A stretch of 64,000 nucleotides of DNA from Siphonodentalium dalli. Taxonomy: Eukaryota > Mollusca > Scaphopoda > Gadilida > Siphonodentaliidae. Shown piece by piece: positions 1 to 13,214 of this stretch (position 1 is its first letter; each line of letters begins with the position of its first letter). Made by a program: the position numbers and the translations under genes. The notes beneath the pieces were generated by a model that was not told the DNA's origin, made no database searches, and saw nothing but the letters and a program-made list of their open reading frames with translations. The stretch spans positions 207,990,151-208,054,150 of the forward strand of contig CP136065.1 in NCBI GenBank assembly GCA_032622095.1. The letters run 5' to 3'.

Positions 1-2500
1 GTATGTTACTCTGTATGTTACTCTGTATGTTACTCTGTATGTTACTCTGTATGTTACTCTGTATGTTACTCTGTATGTTACTCTGTATGTTACTCTGTAT
101 GTTACTCTGTATGTTACTCTGTATGTTACTCTGTATGTTACTCTGTATGTTACTCTGTATGTTACTCTGTATGTTACTCTGTATGTTACTCTGTATGTTA
201 CTCTGTATGTTACTCTGTATGTTACTCTGTATGTTACTCTGTATGTTACTCTGTATGTTACTCTGTATGTTACTCTGTATGTTACTCTGTATGTTACTCT
301 GTATGTTACTCTGTATGTTACTCTGTATGTTACTCTGTATGTTACTCTGTATGTTACTCTGTATGTTACTCTGTATGTTACTCTGTATGTTACTCTGTAT
401 GTTACTCTGTATGTTACTCTGTATGTTACTCTGTATGTTACTCTGTATGTTACTCTGTATGTTACTCTGTATGTTACTCTGTATGTTACTCTGTATGTTA
501 CTCTGTATGTTACTCTGTATGTTACTCTGTATGTTACTCTGTATGTTACTCTGTATGTTACTCTGTATGTTACTCTGTATGTTACTCTGTATGTTACTCT
601 GTATGTTACTCTGTATGTTACTCTGTATGTTACTCTGTATGTTACTCTGTATGTTACTCTGTATGTTACTCTGTATGTTACTCTGTATGTTACTCTGTAT
701 GTTACTCTGTATGTTACTCTGTATGTTACTCTGTATGTTACTCTGTATGTTACTCTGTATGTTACTCTGTATGTTACTCTGTATGTTACTCTGTATGTTA
801 CTCTGTATGTTACTCTGTATGTTACTCTGTATGTTACTCTGTATGTTACTCTGTATGTATGTTACTCTGTATGTTACTCTGTATGTTACTCTGTATGTTA
901 CTCTGTATGTTACTCTGTATGTTACTCTGTATGTTACTCTGTATGTTACTCTGTATGTTACTCTGTATGTTACTCTGTATGTTACTCTGTATGTTACTCT
1001 GTATGTTACTCTGTATGTTACTCTGTATGTTACTCTGTATGTTACTCTGTATGTTACTCTGTATGTTACTCTGTATGTTACTCTGTATGTTACTCTGTAT
1101 GTTACTCTGTATGTTACTCTGTATGTTACTCTGTATGTTACTCTGTATGTTACTCTGTATGTTACTCTGTATGTTACTCTGTATGTTACTCTGTATGTTA
1201 CTCTGTATGTTACTCTGTATGTTACTCTGTATGTTACTCTGTATGTTACTCTGTATGTTACTCTGTATGTTACTCTGTATGTTACTCTGTATGTTACTCT
1301 GTATGTTACTCTGTATGTTACTCTGTATGTTACTCTGTATGTTACTCTGTATGTTACTCTGTATGTTACTCTGTATGTTACTCTGTATGTTACTCTGTAT
1401 GTTACTCTGTATGTTACTCTGTATGTTACTCTGTATGTTACTCTGTATGTTACTCTGTATGTTACTCTGTATGTTACTCTGTATGTTACTCTGTATGTTA
1501 CTCTGTATGTTACTCTGTATGTTACTCTGTATGTTACTCTGTATGTTACTCTGTATGTTACTCTGTATGTTACTCTGTATGTTACTCTGTATGTTACTCT
1601 GTATGTTACTCTGTATGTTACTCTGTATGTTACTCTGTATGTTACTCTGTATGTTACTCTGTATGTTACTCTGTATGTTACTCTGTATGTTACTCTGTAT
1701 GTATGTTACTCTGTATGTTACTCTGTATGTTACTCTGTATGTTACTCTGTATGTTACTCTGTATGTTACTCTGTATGTTACTCTGTATGTTACTCTGTAT
1801 GTTACTCTGTATGTTACTCTGTATGTTACTCTGTATGTTACTCTGTATGTTACTCTGTATGTTACTCTGTATGTTACTCTGTATGTATGTTACTCTGTAT
1901 GTTACTCTGTATGTTACTCTGTATGTTACTCTGTATGTTACTCTGTATGTTACTCTGTATGTTACTCTGTATGTTACTCTGTATGTTACTCTGTATGTTA
2001 CTCTGTATGTTACTCTGTATGTTACTCTGTATGTATGTTACTCTGTATGTTACTCTGTATGTTACTCTGTATGTTACTCTGTATGTTACTCTGTATGTTA
2101 CTCTGTATGTTACTCTGTATGTATGTTACTCTGTATGTTACTCTGTATGTTACTCTGTATGTTACTCTGTATGTTACTCTGTATGTTACTCTGTATGTTA
2201 CTCTGTATGTTACTCTGTATGTTACTCTGTATGTTACTCTGTATGTTACTCTGTATGTATGTTACTCTGTATGTTACTCTGTATGTTACTCTGTATGTTA
2301 CTCTGTATGTTACTCTGTATGTATGTTACTCTGTATGTTACTCTGTATGTTACTCTGTATGTTACTCTGTATGTTACTCTGTATGTTACTCTGTATGTTA
2401 CTCTGTATGTTACTCTGTATGTTACTCTGTATGTTACTCTGTATGTTACTCTGTATGTTACTCTGTATGTTACTCTGTATGTTACTCTGTATGTTACTCT
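1..2500. repeat. 12-bp satellite array, unit GTATGTTACTCT
   Basis: The 12-bp unit GTATGTTACTCT repeats about 206 times. I see no base substitution. The only variants are seven units carrying an extra GTAT (16 bp), near 853, 1698, 1882, 2030, 2118, 2253 and 2317. Spacing between these variants falls from 70 units to 15, 12, 7, 11 and 5, so they cluster toward the right end. The array is cut by the window start and ends in unique sequence at 2501. Because 12 is a multiple of three, three long open frames (reading MLLC, YVTL or CYSV) run through it. They are artefacts of the repeat. Confidence 0.97.
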
Positions 2501-5500
2501 GCAAATACTGTTTATATAGAATATATGAGCCACGAAGTTGAATAAATAACATGTAGTTTGATTAAATCATAACTGTAAACGTTTAGGATGGCTATGCAAA
2601 TCTAGGAGGGCTATTAATAGCAATCCTGGATTTTATAGACAGCCAGCACTGATAACATGTTACCATTGAACGTTGTCACTCTATCTATCTTTGTCCCTCA
2701 CTCTGCCTCACGCCCTCTCTAGCTTTAAAATTGCTCATTCTAGCACATTGTGATATATTCAAATAATTAAAGCCTCCCAATATAGAGCTGTTTGTATTAA
2801 CGATCAACATTTGAACATAGAATAGGCCAAAACTTAAACCTTGTGTCCGATGTTTTTATACAAAGTGCAAGGCAGAGTTCATTTTCCTGCTACGCTGGAC
2901 TTAGCACTTCCACTGTGTAAACATACTGTTTCCTTTTCCTTTGGCACACCATACAGACCACATCCCTCATCCGATCATCACCAAACTTCATTTGGATGTT
3001 TGGGTATTTTACTCCATTTGGGGAAATGTTTTAATTTAGAGACGTCTTGCCTCTAGATGAGAGCTATCAAATTTGAATGATTTTAGATGAAAACCATGGC
3101 CACCGGCAGCGGCCAGCCATAGTAACAGTGTATAAACCGTACAAACAACTGATCGGAAATTGCTGTCGCCGAGGCGAGACAATTATATTTTTAGATTAAA
3201 ATATTGCACAACAACAAGAATAACAACATAAAACAAGTTTTCTGACCGAATATAAAACAAGTTTTCTGACCGAATAGACGGATCATCAACAACTATAAAC
3301 GTAAATGTATAAGCGTGCTCCATTTGAGCGAACGACTCTTTTTATAGATAGAAACGGCATTAGATCACTTCAGAAAATAATTTTCTCGCAAAAATTCCCT
3401 CTTCGAATGTCATGTTAACACATACACAGCATCTGTTGGAAATCCTAATATTTTGCAACGGAAAATCCGTTATGTTTTCAGCATACATTTACATTAACAT
3501 GGCGCAGGTGTGTTCACAATCTGAAAATAGAGACCTTCCATTTTGACACCCCACTCGGCAGTCACTGTACGTCTAGTTGCTTAGGTTGCTGATCACTGGT
3601 TGTCGCAAACATGTAAGCCAAGTTGTGTTGATGGGATTTGTGTACAAAGACAAAAACATGAACTAGGTTTCCACATTGGACACGCTTCTCCTGTCGATGG
3701 TTATTATTAAACTGCATGAATCGCACGATGAAGGCATACATGCACTGTTCCGTTCTACATCCGTTTTCCGATTTCTAGACAAAAGCTGTTCTTATTCAAG
3801 CACCTAATGTAGCTATGTTGAATCAATAGATACCGTGCTGAAATCTTTAGTTATATTTAAGATCTATTTTAAATATATTGACATCAGTATAGAATTACAT
3901 GATGTAGATCATCAAAAAGCATGGTTCTGGTGTATATACATACATGTCATACATATTATTTCTCAAGGTTTCCAGTGACTCAAGAAATGAGACTCAATCT
4001 TTGCAATATAGGTAACAAAAGTATTTTAAACTAGAGGTCTGATTCCATGAAATCAGATATACTTCCATGGTATTGACATCCAATTTACTGTATGTATATG
4101 TGTGTTCCTCTTCTTGTGAAGATAAACTGGTGCTTCGTGATCTGCTGATTGACTGTTTGATATTTAGACATAAGATAAAATCCTCATTTCGCCGTAATGA
4201 GACGGCTGCTCGGAAAATATGTTTTTAATGGGTGATTCCGGTCCCATACAAGCTTTTCATTGGATAAAGGCAATACAAATTATTTGGAACTGGACTGATG
4301 TATATATGTATTTCAGTACATCAGCACTACACGGAGTCGTTAGCGTCTCTGTAATAGATAGTTAACTGTAATAGAGAGATAAATCAATTACAATCGATGA
4401 CGCTATCTGAGCGCTTACCTGTCAGCTCTAAGATTGGGAAAATCTCAATAATGTTGCCCGTAGAAACTACCGAACACATGCACTGGTCAAAATATAAAAA
4501 TCTCGATTCGCGATTTTTTCAATTGTTTTCCCTTTACGTGTTTCAGTGGAATTTGCCAAAAAACCTCGACCTACCCGGGGTCGACGCCGGTGCAGTGCGT
4601 TTCGGCACCTGGATGCTTTGGCACCTGGTTTTCAGGACGTTTTGGTACCTGAGTTTTCGGCACTTGGCTATTTCGGCCCAATCACATGGACGTGTCGGCA
4701 CTTCACCGATGACCTTTCGGCACATGGTTAATTATTTTGACATTATTTCCTGAGCATCAAATCTCTATAGATATACGCTCACTGGGGTTACTTAGATCAC
4801 AAACTGAAAAAGTCATGTTTATCAGCGCGTCTTCAATTAATTGTCCGACACCGTTTGTTCACTTTCTGAGTTACACTGTACATCTGCGCGTTCATATGAA
4901 ACAATATAAACAAATTTACATGGTGTCATGGTGCCATGGTTGCATGCTTGTGAATGGCACACAACAGTTAGCCGATCTCTGTCAATCATAATGCGTGTTT
5001 TATCGACAACTCTTCAACTTGATACACAATAATTTGTATAGATACTTGAGAATATGTATACGATGCCTGATCGGAGTTAGTTACTTAATCATCGACAACC
5101 GTGGTATAGACCCTGAGCCGACATATTGAAACCCTCCCCCACTGCGGAATTTAGAAGTCCAAATTATTATTATAGAGCATGACAATCCGCATCTGTTTAT
5201 AGCATGTTTGCCATCTGTGAAGTGTCACATTCTAATTGTATGGCACTGTTTATGTTTTTATCTTATTTTGTCTAAATTGTACAGTTCGGTGGGGTAGGGG
5301 TAGGTACTTCCACTGATACTGGGCATAGTGTTACATATATCGAGGTGAAGTTTGTTTCAATTTAAGGGGTGTTACAATATCATAGTAATATACAATAAAA
5401 TTAAACATGGATATATTATTGTATTTTTCGTAAATTTAAATTATTTTTTTAATTTTGCGAAGAGTAAAAAAGCCACACTGGCAGTATTCTGAGGGTCAAC

Positions 5501-6254
5501 ATGGTATTAATGTCGGTGTATATAGTTATTCTCCTATTGTTTGGTAAATCGTAATGGCGAAGGCAGTTTTGTGATAAAGTATAATGGGCAGAAATAAAAC
5601 AATCTGACTCACGTATGGAATGTCGATATGCCAATTGTCTTTTTGGTAGAAATTTTGATGAAGTGATGGTAAGTAATTTGGTCATACCAGGTCATTCTCC
5701 TCGAAAGTCTGTTATTTAAAAAATCGATTGTTTTGTCGTAAATTTGGTACTGAGAATTCAGAAAAATAAGGATTCTGTAACTACAGGTTGCCTTGTAATG
5801 ACAAATGTTTTAAATTATTCCACTGTTTTTCATAACACCTACTAATGACAGTCTATGGAAAGAAAATGGCCCATATATTCGACTGTTATGCCCTAATAAT
5901 GCAGTAACGGTGTTGTTCTTGCTGGAGATATAGTAGACGCATGCATGGTGGTCCGGAAAAGTGGTTTCTCAACAAAAAACGGAGACTCCTATCACAACCA
6001 AATGAACGAGAATGGTACACTGTCCTCACAAAATAAACTGATTTTTACTGATCCGAATATGGTTGTGTTTAGTCTGAGATGCCGAGAATGTATTCATCTG
6101 TCCTTACCTCCACGTACAACAACAGCAACAACATGCTATTCAATAACATGTAATCGTAGTTTGGAGTTGGCTTTTCCCCATAACAACTGTTGTCAGAAAC
6201 TGCAGATGTCATAGCAACAAAGACGGTGACATCCCTAATATGACCTCACTATCG
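2501..6254. other. Gene-free stretch with two small tandem duplications
   Basis: I recognise no gene or RNA here. At 3227-3274 a 24-bp segment (ATAAAACAAGTTTTCTGACC plus GAAT) is present twice in tandem. At about 4597-4727 a loose repeat of TTTCGGCACYTGG recurs roughly every 16-22 bp, giving short overlapping open frames on both strands that look spurious. The short open frame at 5945-6214 has no recognisable domain. Confidence 0.6.
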
Positions 6255-6735
6255 ATTAACATATCATTGATGTATTGTAGAAAGCGAAAGCCACCAAAAT
6301 ATACCAGTACAACCCGTCCATGACCACACAGTCACTCCATATATACACAAACACCACACAATTGACCATGCAACCACTATGTTTATGCCCATACAGCTCA
6401 TCCATGACCATAAAGCCACATCTGGTATATCTGTACACCCACACATGAGTCACCATGCATGTACATCAGCTGTATATACTCCTACACTCCACCTATGACT
6501 ATTTAGTCACTACCTGTATCCTTATTGACCACATTAGTGACCATACCGACACTCCCAATATACATATTCACGCCATTGATGATCATACAGCCACACCTTG
6601 TAAACATATCCACATCACCTATGACCATACATGTATGCATATTCGCCTCACCCATGGTCATATAGCCACTCAAGATATACAAATACACCCCACCGATGAC
6701 CATACAGTCACTCCATATATACAAAATATCACACA
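6255..6735 (-). repeat. 42-bp minisatellite, short inverted copy of the 54.9-56.8 kb array
   Basis: The sequence repeats with a 42-bp (14-codon) period: 'gaccatacagtcactcc', then 'atatacatattc', then 'acccatg'. It is the reverse complement of the array at 54.95-56.79 kb. The homology includes about 40 bp of non-repetitive flank: AACATATCATTGATGTATTG at 6258 matches the reverse complement of 56.76-56.81 kb. About ten diverged units are present. The long inverted arms that flank the large array are not recognisable here. Confidence 0.85.
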
Positions 6736-8889
6736 CCGACTAAGACCCGTAACTCTGGCATTTTCCAATGGATTTTCGAAATAATTCATTCAGATAGTTT
6801 GGTTCCTTATGTATTGGTTCAAAGTTCATTTTGTTTTTCGTTGGGATTAGGAAATATATATATATATTTTTGAAAGGGTAGACCTCACTGAGTGAAAATC
6901 CATGTTTCCTTTTTTGTTACAACGCCCCCTGGCGGCGATCTTGGATTTTTTCAAAATGAATGTAAAAAAATGTATATTCAACTAGTTTTCCTTTGATTGG
7001 AAGTACCATCTGTACATATGCACATGCATAAAGAATAATTATCAATTGAAAATGCATCACTGAATGAGTTTGAATGGACTTGTAACCTGTTCACTTCACG
7101 ATCAACTGATCGTGGCTCCCTAGCGTACATCTGGATTTCCAAAATGGCAGCTGAGTAAGCCTACATATATTTGCCATTGAAATTACATCAACAAGCATGC
7201 ACAAGGCAATTATAGTACAGCGCCCTTGTGCAGATATTTTGGAGAAATTGTGCATTTTATGATAAAAGCATCATATTCAACATAATTATGTGTGCCGGAA
7301 ATGAAAGTAATCAAAATTCAGAAGAGTGCCAAGACAAATTGCACTATAATTGCAACCACCTGAATACAGATATCGAATTCCCGGGAAAAAAATGCTATTC
7401 CAAAAAAAAACACAAGTGTTTATTTACCACTGACAACTTTGGTTATCCCAGTTCGCGGGATGAATTCTATTGCACGGAATTCAAGATGGCCGCCGAAGAA
7501 TTAGAAATGGTAATTTCTGTCCATAGCAACCATCCGAAGATTATATTCGCAAAGCTCTCGTGTTCATGTGTACTATGATAGAACGAGTCGTGACAACATC
7601 TGCTGGATTCTTGATGATTGACGGTCATGAAGATATGTTACAAAAGGGCAGAAATTAATCGGTACCGGCGATATTGGGCACTATAGGGGGTGACACTACA
7701 GTTGGTCTTGCTGATCTCCTGGAATAACCAATATTTGAAAATTGGTTTGGCCTATACAGCTCTGACCTGTTAGCAAGCGGTTGGCAACTATAAGTGTGAT
7801 ATCTTAACACAATCTGCGGTCGTCACATTTCAGCACGGTTAAATGCAAGTTATCATTAATTATTGTCCATCACCTAATACTAATGGTCGGGCTTCCCCAT
7901 TCAGAATCCAAACCCGCAAGTTAAGAGAACCATGGTATTTTGGCTGTGGATTCACTTCATGCATGTGAGATATATTTTTTTCATTTCTATGTTCCAACCT
8001 TTTTTCGTATATGATTTAATATTCAATCATTATTTGTTAAAGTATTACTAGCTTGAATTCCAATAACCCCTTGATCATATATTTAGGGGCGTGGTGTCAC
8101 GAATTTCATTTGGGTGATGTGTGAAGCTTCGAATTTTTAACTTCACCCCTCCCCAATTCTGTAAATAAATCCCTTTTCGGGTTAGCAGTCTTCAACTGGA
8201 TTTCTTGTTTTTTTCTTTGTTTTCTGTTTTGCTTTAGAGTAGATCCGATTACTCATTTAAAAACCCATAATTATGGTTCTTCACAATCTATTATTTGTAG
8301 ATATACCTTTTAGTTTACCTTGATGTATTTAGATATAGACTGATAAATTGTTTCTATAATCTGTCTGTGGGGTGGGGGGTTGTTTGATCAAACTGACCTT
8401 ACATGGCGATCTTTTTCATCTATGATTTCTATGTACGAACTATGTTTTGCTTGGCAATCAACATGTTATATTTAAATATTGACGTGAAAATGTCGTTTCT
8501 GTGTGGGTATATATGTCCAACGAGGAATTTCCTACTGCACTTTGAACCAAACCAAATCTGGAAAATTCGATTTGGGTTGCAATTATACTGGTGGTATATC
8601 TCAAGCTTTGAAATTGTCGGATATGTCTCGCCACACATCCGCTATGGTGATACAATTTCCAACTGAAGACACTTTTAGTACATATTTTGCATAATGTAAG
8701 AACGATTTTAGTCATGAAATTTCTAACATTTGATCAAAGTTTCGTGCAATTAAACTATCTCAATCTCCTGTCGCATGTCCACGTCTGACAATTTTCGCAA
8801 ATTTAGGAATTCAATTCGGTGTAATTCTTCCCTTTTGATGTTGCTGGATGATTATTTTGTTGAACGTTGTTCGCCGACTGGAAGACAAC
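6736..8889. other. Gene-free stretch; one unexplained 116-codon open frame
   Basis: No gene is recognised. The + strand frame at 7228-7578 encodes a Cys- and Lys-rich peptide with no domain I know, no signal peptide, and an end that runs through the common repeat phrase 'aagatggccgcc'. I do not call it a gene. A CTCF-like motif at 6920-6938 is listed separately. Confidence 0.5.
6920..6938 (-). promoter_or_regulatory. CTCF-like motif (15 of 19 match)
   Basis: Read on the minus strand the 19-mer is TCGCCGCCAGGGGGCGTTG. It matches the classical bilaterian CTCF core (CCASYAGGGGGCGC) at the central positions and differs from the best-known consensus at four flanking positions. It lies just beyond the 42-bp minisatellite. 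The phrase may be part of a dispersed repeat, so binding is only inferred. Confidence 0.4.
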
Positions 8890-9790
8890 CACACGCTATT
8901 TCCGCCCCATGTTAAGTATTCTTGCTAATTTGCTATGATAATGGTGGGTGCTGCTGCTTTGCTAAGATACTGGTAGGGGAATATTGATGATGTTAAATAA
9001 AATAGATTTCTATTTTTCTAAAGTTGTTATTTTTCTGTGTTTGGCTAATCCGATTTGAGAAAAAGCTAGTGTGCAAGAAATATTTAAAAACACATGTGTA
9101 TTTTAATATATTTTAATCATGGCTGATCATGTGTTTGCAAAAGTGAGAGGAATAGCCAGTGTTTGATAACCAAAATAGTCATTATTTCAAGGAACATGGC
9201 TCATTCGAACTTCAAAATTTCGTCGACGTAATTTTTGAAGAAAGAGTAAGATATGTTGATAATTACACGATATAATGACATAATGGCTCCATATGCTCTG
9301 AAAACTACTTGTCAATGTCACAGCTATTCTTCAGCTGTTTTCAAAGTTCGCATCGCAGTGAAACAATAGTTCTTTACTTCTGCCACCCCAGGTATAGACA
9401 AACAAGGAATGTTCTTTATTGTTCTGAATTCTGAAATTGATCACTTGAATTAGTCTTTCTGTGGAATAACAGGCCACATAAGAATTTCAGCGTATTTACT
9501 GACCTATGTTGAACACTGGAACCGTAATAAAAACGAGTATTATCTGCACTTTCAAACCACCAATTTCCTTGAAATATCATACAATATACACATTTTTTAA
9601 TGTTTTATAACCATGCTTTTCTCCATTCGTTCAGATTAGCCACAAGTCATGAAAATGACAACTTATAAAAAATAACAGTACATTTTCAAAACAGCATCAC
9701 TTTGCTCTAACAACATCAAATTAATTAACCAGAACTCATAATTATAATAGCAGGACCACTTAACCAGGAGCTTTTTCCTATTTCCGAGGG
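8890..9790. mobile_element. Foldback element, family A, copy 1
   Basis: The left arm (about 8915-9120) and right arm (about 9570-9775) are diverged inverted copies. 'gtgtttggctaatccgatttgag' on the left pairs with the reverse complement of 'cgttcagattagccac' on the right. 'agcaggaccacttaaccagg' near 9755 marks the right end. The ~450 bp between the arms hold no open frame. A second copy with the same arms is at 50.24-50.76 kb. No transposase is encoded, so this is a non-autonomous element of unknown superfamily. Confidence 0.7.
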
Positions 9791-11199
9791 GGTCATTATC
9801 TTTCCGGTCATTGTCTAGATAATGCACAGTTGAGCTAATGACTAACAAAATAATTACCAATCATCGAGATAATGCTAAAAAGCGACAACAAAAGGGAGAC
9901 GTGCAAGTGGGCATTACATCGATAGCTGCAATTTGTTACTATAATTATGTTCGATCGTTTTATAAACATCGGTTCGATTAAACGGTATACCTTCATCAGA
10001 CTTCCTCGTGAGTTGGTAAACCGTGACATGTACATCAATGTCCCGATGGATCTTATCCAATATTCGTAGTACTGGCGTGATCGCCAACTGAAAACAAAGG
10101 GGCGGAGACAATGGAAGTTTAATGGCTTCTGCTATATACGGCTATCGTGGTAGCACCTCAATGATATGCACGATATCGAACTTCTAGTGGATTGTATGGT
10201 GAGCTTAAACGAATTAATTGATTACTGATGGGCACGCAAGAGTTCAGGTTTATGTAGGCCTCCTTTTCGGGACATGGCTAGAGGGCCCGACTGTTGGGAT
10301 GTCCACATTGGAATGCCAGTGACCTGTGATGGATATACTTTTGCTAGTGTTAAACCGCACCGTTATTAGACCTCTTTGGTGTCCAACGGATGACCTTGTC
10401 AATTTCTATAGCAGACACGCAGCCAGACAAACATTTGTATATATAGATACAAGATGATATCAGCTTCCCGTTACTATATTGCTTCAATTACAGACCTAAA
10501 CTCCTACTGCGCTGAGTGCCTTCCACCTGAGTCATTGTGACTCATTCTCCAGTTATTTGGGGGGCAAAGTTTGTTGTTCAGCAATTGGACAAGTTATATC
10601 AAACCATTAACATTAATGCCACTACTATTATTCGATGACGGTTATATCAACCAACATTAAAGGGGTCTGTGCACTAAATCAGACTCTTTTTGGGACCATC
10701 TCCTATTATACTAAACATAATATATGCAAAAAATGAATGAATTTGAGCCATTGATGAGTGCAAAATACACTCGTGTGCTCTATGAACGAGGTAAATAAAA
10801 CGTGGTGATTATAATGAAAAATTACCACTGAGTATCAGGTAGTCAGGGGAACCCCCACCAAAAAAAGAATTTGCTTGGTTCAAAGAACATATGTTCCAAG
10901 TTTCATGCCTTAGTCAGGGCAGTCACGATCTGTTTGTTAAACCACTGGACGACTATAGTATGGGCTATGGATTAGATCTATCACGCCGAGTGTTCTGACG
11001 CTTGGCTGCTGTATTTTGGGACAAATCGAGCATTTTGAGAGATGTTTTCAACATGTTTGAGCTGCTTGTAAGGTAAAACTGATACAATTCCACCCAAACT
11101 CAATCAGTGATACGTTTTTAATTGATAAGTATCCTTTATTGGAGAATAAATGCCCATAGGATAGTTCCAAACAATGGAAAACCAGGTTAATATTATTTT
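9791..11199. other. Gene-free stretch with a dispersed-repeat tail at 10365-10460
   Basis: No gene is seen. The segment 10365-10460 ('atttctatagcagacacgc', 'cagacaaac', then an AT-rich tail) matches the 3' tail of the element at 19.3-20.7 kb. At 10657 the phrase TTAAAGGGG resembles the terminus of the TTAA-flanked elements at 58.7-61.1 kb, but I found no partner terminus. Confidence 0.5.
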
Positions 11200-11220
11200 T
11201 TGGCGGCCATTTTGATAAGA

Positions 11221-11239
11221 TGGCCACCAGGGGGCGCTA
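11221..11239 (+). promoter_or_regulatory. Perfect CTCF consensus motif
   Basis: The 19-mer TGGCCACCAGGGGGCGCTA at this position equals, base for base, the commonly cited optimal vertebrate CTCF site. CTCF is conserved across bilaterians and acts as an insulator and loop-anchor protein. The site lies about 30 bp before a ~26-bp minisatellite and points away from the similar motif at 6920-6938. Whether it is bound is unknown. It may be carried by a repeat, since 'aagatggcc' phrases recur in the window. Confidence 0.55.
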
Positions 11240-11269
11240 TTTATTCCGGTAAAGTCGATGTATCCCATC

Positions 11270-11570
11270 TGCACCACCCTGATATACCCTGGTGTTGGAG
11301 CACCAGGTTTATCAGGGTGGTTGCACCAGGGTTACATCTGGGTAAAAATACTGGGGTACACCAGGGTAAAATCATCGAGTTTAGCCTGCTTAAGAACACC
11401 CGGGGTATACCCTGGTAGAAACACCCGGGAAACACTTGGGTCGAAAACACCAAGGTACACCTGGGTGGAGACACTGAAATACACCTGGGTAAGAAAACCA
11501 CAAGGTACACCCAGGTAAGGAAACACGAATGTACACCCAGGTAGAAACACACCAAGGTACACCTGGGGCC
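11270..11570 (+). repeat. ~26-bp minisatellite (core TACACCTGGGT)
   Basis: The core TACACCTGGGT or TACACCCAGGT recurs at 11456, 11480, 11506, 11532 and 11559 (steps of 24-27 bp). More diverged units extend back to about 11280. The unit is nearly palindromic (CCAAGGTACACCTGG). Overlapping open frames on both strands are by-products of the repeat. Confidence 0.8.
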
Positions 11571-12260
11571 TGTACTATAGATTTACAATTGCCATGTTTG
11601 AACACGTGTACAAAGTTATGTGGGGCACACAGAAGGTGTCGATTACCATAGACCTCCACTCTTATTCTTACAGTGAAAAGGCGACTTCTTGCAACGCCTC
11701 GTTTACATGCATGGTGACCAATAAAATAATAGGTTTACCACATGTGACTTGATTGACCAATGAAAATAATTATTCATCGGAGACACTCATTGATATGTTA
11801 TCGCTAGTGCATGGGTAATCCGTGTATTAGTGGTAATCGGTATCCTTTAAATAATCGCTCAGTGAGTACGCCGCAACCGTTCATGCATTGTGTTATATGT
11901 CATCAATGGTTATCGTCTGTTCCCACAATTCAAGTTTTAAGATGTATTTCAATTTCTAGTTGGGTTGTCATGCAAACTCGCTGGAGTATTATATTGAATA
12001 CCATTCTGATCATACCCAATCACCCATCGGTAATGAGCACACGGGTATAATCTACTCTATTACAATACAGTGGTCTATTGCACTTCGCGCCTCCTGTGTA
12101 CCTCCCATAACCTTGTACACCTGTTCAAACACGGCAATTGTAAATCTATAGTACAGGCCCCTGGTGGGTAACACTAAGATACACATGGGTAGGAAACACC
12201 AAGGAACACCTGGGTGAATAACACCAGGGTACACATGGGTGGGGATACCATAGTGCAATT
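11560..12260. mobile_element. Palindrome flanked by ~26-bp minisatellite units
   Basis: The left arm at about 11565-11690 ('gcctgtactatagatttac' onward) is an inverted copy of about 12045-12160, with a ~350-bp loop between. Minisatellite units of the family at 11270-11570 resume outside the right arm at 12160-12260, in the same orientation as those outside the left arm. The whole resembles a foldback element with tandem repeats next to its arms. No protein is encoded. Confidence 0.7.
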
Positions 12261-13214
12261 ATGAGGAAGGCAATGCAGTATATTTGGATGGGGTGAAGGG
12301 GAATTGTTATCAATGGGGCGGCACAGCGTGGGAGATATTCACTTGAAATAACTAATTATCACAAACTTCCATCTGTTCTACCATAAGCAAATCAATCTCA
12401 ACCCATTTTTAGTATAATAACACATTAAGGAAACTGATTGTCGAACCCTATAAGTTTATTCAAAATAAACAAACTAACTAAAGATAAAATATAGAAACAC
12501 ACGTACTACATAAATATATAAACTCATTAAACTGCATGGGTTAAAACTTACTGTCAAGAGTTGGGTTAACATTATTGATTCAAATATGGTATGTTAGGCA
12601 AGTTACATGTAGTTGCAATGTATACCAGTACATGACATAGACACTAAAATCATTATTTTAGTTCCAATGGCATTTACCAATATACGTGTACCTTGCAACT
12701 ACATTTCCAATGAGGTAGTTTTGTCTCATTTAAACAATGGGTTTCTCCCTTTGAATGACAAAAACTAATGTGAGTATACACATGAGCTCTGATGTGAAAT
12801 ACATTCAGTATGTATACCAAAATATATTATTTCTTAGTCTAAGGACATGTTTCCTGTCATTATCTAACTGTTTCAAAATATAGATTTGTAATAGTATGCT
12901 GTAATGCTCTAGAAATAGCCATATTTTGTCCTGGTTCATAAGAAAACATTATTTCTTAGTGTTAGAAGGACATGTTGCCGTTTATTATCTGACTCATAAA
13001 CCCCAAATGTACATGTAAACAGAACATTTGGCAAAGAGACGCACCATCTTTAACATTTTTGATAGCGGTAGCAATTGATCAGATAGCAATATGTACTATA
13101 AATATATTCAGATGCTAGAAATTAAACAAACACATTAATTGCAACCCTCGAAATGGATAACATACCCTGTAGAATACAGACTATGATCAAGGAGAGTGTC
13201 ACACACATCCCACC
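12261..13214. other. Gene-free AT-rich stretch
   Basis: I see no gene, RNA or clear repeat beyond general AT-richness and a duplicated phrase 'ttatttcttagt' near 12828 and 12950. Confidence 0.5.

Noticed and set aside
3-2545. Long open frames (up to 838 codons, reading MLLC/YVTL/CYSV)
   Set aside because: They follow mechanically from a 12-bp repeat without stops. All three + frames are equally open and have no domain.
7228-7578. 116-codon Cys/Lys-rich frame as a gene
   Set aside because: No domain, signal peptide or splice evidence. It ends through a repeat phrase.
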